A stretch of 34,405 nt of DNA, taken from UBA11524 sp965646445. GTDB lineage: Bacteria > Bacillota > Clostridia > Christensenellales > Aristaeellaceae. The DNA is taken from positions 1-34,405 of the forward strand of contig CBFFZW010000045.1 of assembly GCA_965646445.1 (NCBI GenBank), read 5' to 3'. The number at the start of each line of letters is the position of its first letter. The stretch's first letter is position 1. Shown piece by piece: positions 31,803 to 34,405 of the stretch. A program made the position numbers and the translations under genes. A model generated the notes under the pieces. The model was not told where the DNA came from. It ran no database searches and saw only the letters and a program-made list of their open reading frames with translations.

Positions 31803-33755
31803 ATGGAAAAGCTGACGCACGAATGCTTTGAGGCCGAATGCACCCCGCTGCCGGGCATGCGCCTCACCTGCCAGGCCGTCGAGCGGGACTTGTTGGAGAT
31901 CACCGCGGAAGCGAATTTGCCGGAGGAAACGCCCATCGGCGATTGGCAGCTGAATATCCGCCCGCGCTTTGCCCCCGACTTTTTCTACACGCCCCACCTC
32001 ACCCCGGAGGAGGGGTACGCGGTGGATCAGCACGTTTTCAGGACGCCGGCGCTGATGATGGGCCGGGGGGACACGGTGCTGTGCCTGCTGCCCGTGATGG
32101 AATGCGCCCCACAGCAGCCGGGCCGACTTTACCTTGACCTGGACGCCCCCGGCGCTGTGATGACCGTGGGCATCACCACCACCCAGACGGCGGAGCATGT
32201 GCTGTACAAGAAAACCCATCAGGCGGTGCTGCCTCGGGGGACGTTCGTTTTCAAGGCCAGGGTAATGGTTCAGCGGGGCGAAGCTGTCGGGAATCCGTTC
32301 CGCGCCGTGCTGCGGTACTGGTGGACGCGCTATGGCCAGCGGGAAATGCACGCTCTGCCGCCCCTGCGCAACATGGCGGCTTACATCCGGCACACCTACA
32401 CCTGGGCGCTGGACAACTGGAAGCGGCAGGTGTGGCAGGAGTTCGACCTGGACGGCGTGCGGGTGGGCGCGCCGCAGATGATCGTCACCACCTACCAAAG
32501 CCCCAACTGCCCCGAGCGGCGCCCCCTGCGGGAGCCCAAGGCCATCTGGAACCAGGCGTGGTTCTGTTCCCTGCGCTCGGCCCAGGGTGTATATCGCTAT
32601 GCCGTCGAAAACGGCGACGCCGCCCTGCTGGAAAAGGCGAACATGACCAAGGAGCTGGCCCTGCGCTTCCCCCAGGAGAACGGCCTGTTCGACGGCGTGA
32701 TCGGCGCGGGCCATCCCGATGCCGAGGGCGGGGACTGGGCGGCGTATTTCTTCGGCAACAGCAACCGCAACCCCGTCACCTGGGATCTGAAGGCGTCGCC
32801 CCGGCACATCCTGGACATGAGCTGGACGGCGCTGCACATGCTGACCTGGTACGAGGAGCTCGAGAAGGACGAGCGGCTGCTGGCCTATGTTCAGCGGTAT
32901 GCCCACCGGCTTGTGCGCCTTCAGGATGAGGAGGGCTTCTTCCCCGCCTGGCTGGACGGCGACGGGACAATTCTGCTCCAGCTGCGGCAGTCGCCGGAAA
33001 GCGCCGTCAGCGTGACAATGCTGATGAAGCTGTATCAGCTGGATGGCAACGATCTGTGGCGAAGCGCCGCCCTTCGGTGCATGAAGGTGCTGGTGGAGAA
33101 GGTTCTGCCGGAAAGCCGCTGGGAGGACTTTGAAACCTACTGGTCCTGCTCACGGTACGGCGGGGAGATGCTGGGGAAGAAGTTTGCCCGCAACGCCTGC
33201 TACAAGCAGTGCTCCCTCTCGCCCTTCTACATGGCCCAGGCGCTGTGGCATTGCTGGCGCGCAACGGAGGATCGTACCTGGCTGGACGTGGGCGTGCGCT
33301 GCCTGGATGAGATGCTCATGTACCAAAGCTCCTTTCAGCCCGCGAATCTGCCCATCACGGTGGTGGGCGGCTTCGGCGTGATGAACGCGGACGCGGAGCT
33401 GCTGGACGCCCGGCAGAGCATGTTCGCGGAGACGATCCTGCAATACGGTCAGGCGCTGAACTGTGACGAATACATCCAGCGGGGGCTGGCCGCCCTGCGG
33501 GCCTCCTTCTCCATGATGTACTGCCCGGAGAATCCCGCCGTCAAGGAGCAGTGGGAGAAGCGCTGGCCCTTCCTGAACGAAAAGGACTACGGCTTCATGA
33601 TGGAGAACTACGGCCACGACGGCTATGCCAGCGGCGACGGCCTGGGCATTGGTGAGTTTACCATCTATGACTGGGGCAACGGCGCGGCATCGGAGGCCGG
33701 TATGCGGATTAAAGCGCATTTTCCGGCACTGTGGGAAGCAGCCTTGAAAGAATAA
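31803..33755 (+). CDS. Unrecognised protein, likely (alpha/alpha)6-toroid glycosidase
   Basis: A 650-residue protein without a signal peptide. Residues 1-180 look like a beta-sandwich. From about 190 on, repeated helix pairs with Trp/Tyr-rich loops (RHTYTWALDNWKRQVW, EPKAIWNQAWFCSLRSAQ, DMSWTALHMLTWYEELE, LVRLQDEEGFFPAWLDGDG, YKQCSLSPFYMAQALWHCW, YDWGNGAASEAG) have the rhythm of six-hairpin glycosidases. Candidate acids include the DGDG region and DAEGGDW. I cannot assign a CAZy family. AAAAAGGAG precedes the ATG. The position after an MFS carrier suggests it works inside on an imported glycan fragment. Confidence 0.6.
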   Translation: MEKLTHECFEAECTPLPGMRLTCQAVERDLLEITAEANLPEETPIGDWQLNIRPRFAPDFFYTPHLTPEEGYAVDQHVFRTPALMMGRGDTVLCLLPVMECAPQQPGRLYLDLDAPGAVMTVGITTTQTAEHVLYKKTHQAVLPRGTFVFKARVMVQRGEAVGNPFRAVLRYWWTRYGQREMHALPPLRNMAAYIRHTYTWALDNWKRQVWQEFDLDGVRVGAPQMIVTTYQSPNCPERRPLREPKAIWNQAWFCSLRSAQGVYRYAVENGDAALLEKANMTKELALRFPQENGLFDGVIGAGHPDAEGGDWAAYFFGNSNRNPVTWDLKASPRHILDMSWTALHMLTWYEELEKDERLLAYVQRYAHRLVRLQDEEGFFPAWLDGDGTILLQLRQSPESAVSVTMLMKLYQLDGNDLWRSAALRCMKVLVEKVLPESRWEDFETYWSCSRYGGEMLGKKFARNACYKQCSLSPFYMAQALWHCWRATEDRTWLDVGVRCLDEMLMYQSSFQPANLPITVVGGFGVMNADAELLDARQSMFAETILQYGQALNCDEYIQRGLAALRASFSMMYCPENPAVKEQWEKRWPFLNEKDYGFMMENYGHDGYASGDGLGIGEFTIYDWGNGAASEAGMRIKAHFPALWEAALKE

Positions 33756-33764
33756 CATACCACA

Positions 33765-33797
33765 ATCGCCCTCTCGGTTTTATGCCGGGAGGGCGAT
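33765..33797. terminator. Hairpin between convergent genes
   Basis: ATCGCCCTCTCGG (33765-33777) pairs with CCGGGAGGGCGAT (33785-33797), 13 bp with one T-G pair, seven-base loop. Only a short T-run follows on the plus strand. It lies between the stop codons of the toroid-type gene and the XRE gene and could serve both. Confidence 0.65.
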
Positions 33798-33802
33798 CTG
33801 CT

Positions 33803-34270
33803 TTATCCCTTGCGGGAAGCGCCTTTTCGTTCCTTCCATACCCTTGCCAGAATATCCTTCAGCACCAGGAAAGCGTCCAGATCATTGTATCCATATTCCT
33901 TTTGAAGGCGCTCCAGCAGGGCGGTCAGGCCCTGGACGTAAGGCTGAACGTCCACCTCGCCCTGGTAGGAGACGAGGATGGGGTATTTCCTGCTCCATGC
34001 TTTCGTCCAGTCGATCCTGGCTGTTACCGCTTCGCTGGTTTTTTCAATCATGGCTTGAATTTCCTGCACGTCCGAATCCAGATCGATCAGCTCATCCAGG
34101 GACAGTCCGTACAGCATGGCAAGCCGCTTGGCCTGGCGAATGTCCGGCAGGGTCTCGCCTGTCTCCCATTTGGAAACGGTCTGGCGGCTGATGCCCAGCT
34201 TTTCCGCCACGTCCTCCTGGGATAATCCCTTTTTCCGACGCGCCTTGAACAGGTTGTCGCCTAAATTCAT
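33803..34270 (-). CDS. XRE-family transcription regulator
   Basis: A 155-residue protein. Residues 1-65 are a classic XRE/Cro helix-turn-helix (NLFKARRKKGLSQEDVAEKLGISRQTVSKWETGETLPDIRQAKRLA). The C-terminal 80 residues are charged and unrecognised. The ATG is eight bases after AAAGGAGG; an upstream ATG in frame has none. Close upstream lie two head-to-tail copies of an 11-bp sequence (34287-34308) that may be its own control site. Its target is unknown; it runs opposite to the glycan locus and could close it off or be unrelated. Confidence 0.88.
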   Translation of the reverse strand: MNLGDNLFKARRKKGLSQEDVAEKLGISRQTVSKWETGETLPDIRQAKRLAMLYGLSLDELIDLDSDVQEIQAMIEKTSEAVTARIDWTKAWSRKYPILVSYQGEVDVQPYVQGLTALLERLQKEYGYNDLDAFLVLKDILARVWKERKGASRKG

Positions 34271-34286
34271 CTTGGTATCCTCCTTT

Positions 34287-34308
34287 GCTGTGATGATGCT
34301 GTGATGAT
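34287..34308. repeat. 11-bp tandem repeat upstream of the XRE gene
   Basis: GCTGTGATGAT occurs twice without gap (34287-34297 and 34298-34308), 17 bases upstream of the XRE start and just next to a weak -10-like TATCAT on the minus strand. It may be an operator for autoregulation. Confidence 0.5.
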
Positions 34309-34362
34309 ACCATGAATCACGGCCAATAGCCACCATCGAAGCAGGACATTTTGGCCCGGAAA

Positions 34363-34405
34363 AGTAACAGTCAGGGGCGCTGCCCCCGACACCCCCGCCC
34401 GGGGG
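34363..34405. repeat. Truncated inverted copy of the GC-rich repeat
   Basis: AGTAACAGTCAGGGGCGCTGCCC at the window edge is, apart from two bases, the reverse complement of the sequence at 1474-1496. GACACCCCCGCCCGGGGG follows as in the other copy. The element is cut by the end of the window. No gene is seen in it. Confidence 0.75.

Overview
The window looks like chromosomal DNA from a GC-rich Bacillota (class Clostridia), most likely a gut lineage. The signs are a sporulation-type SpoIID/LytB protein, AGGAGG ribosome binding sites, canonical TTGACA/TATAAT promoters, DegV and DUF1836 proteins, a split carbohydrate ABC transporter with no ATPase of its own, and GC-rich palindromic repeats between genes. 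The order (Christensenellales or Oscillospirales type) is inference. There is no sign of a phage, transposon, CRISPR array, tRNA or rRNA.

Left part (1-9.7 kb): a GNAT acetyltransferase, a 0.8 kb repeat-rich non-coding island, a cupin and a divergent S51 peptidase. A leftward group follows: SpoIID/LytB-SH3 protein, a BlaR1/M56-like membrane protein that has lost its zinc ligands, and an AraC regulator. The shikimate pair aroF-aroB comes next, preceded by a complete attenuator: strong promoter, 22-residue Phe-rich leader peptide, alternative RNA pairings and an intrinsic terminator.

Middle part (10-17.7 kb): a self-contained MarR-MATE efflux operon with a 16-bp perfect inverted repeat over its promoter; an operon for a secreted C39-like cysteine peptidase and a small DUF3784-like membrane protein; back-to-back degV and DUF1836 genes with facing promoters; a MerR/TipAS regulator whose promoter has the 19-bp spacer typical of MerR targets; and a YczE/YitT-type membrane protein.

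Right part (17.6-33.8 kb): a carbohydrate-use locus behind a divergent AraC regulator. In order it encodes a BspA-type leucine-rich-repeat lipoprotein, a cytoplasmic DUF6259-like glycosidase, a sugar-binding protein, two permeases, two tandem secreted DUF4185 (GH183-like) proteins and a cytoplasmic DUF2961/GH172 enzyme. A second promoter then drives a metallophosphoesterase, an MFS transporter and a large unrecognised protein that looks like an (alpha/alpha)6-toroid glycosidase. DUF4185 and DUF2961 families are known to contain endo- and exo-acting D-arabinan hydrolases (GH172 also alpha-fructofuranosidases). The layout therefore suggests outside cutting of a furanose polymer such as D-arabinan, import of oligosaccharides, and inside hydrolysis. 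This is the best candidate for an undescribed system here. The window ends with an XRE regulator and a truncated inverted copy of the intergenic repeat seen near 1.5 kb.
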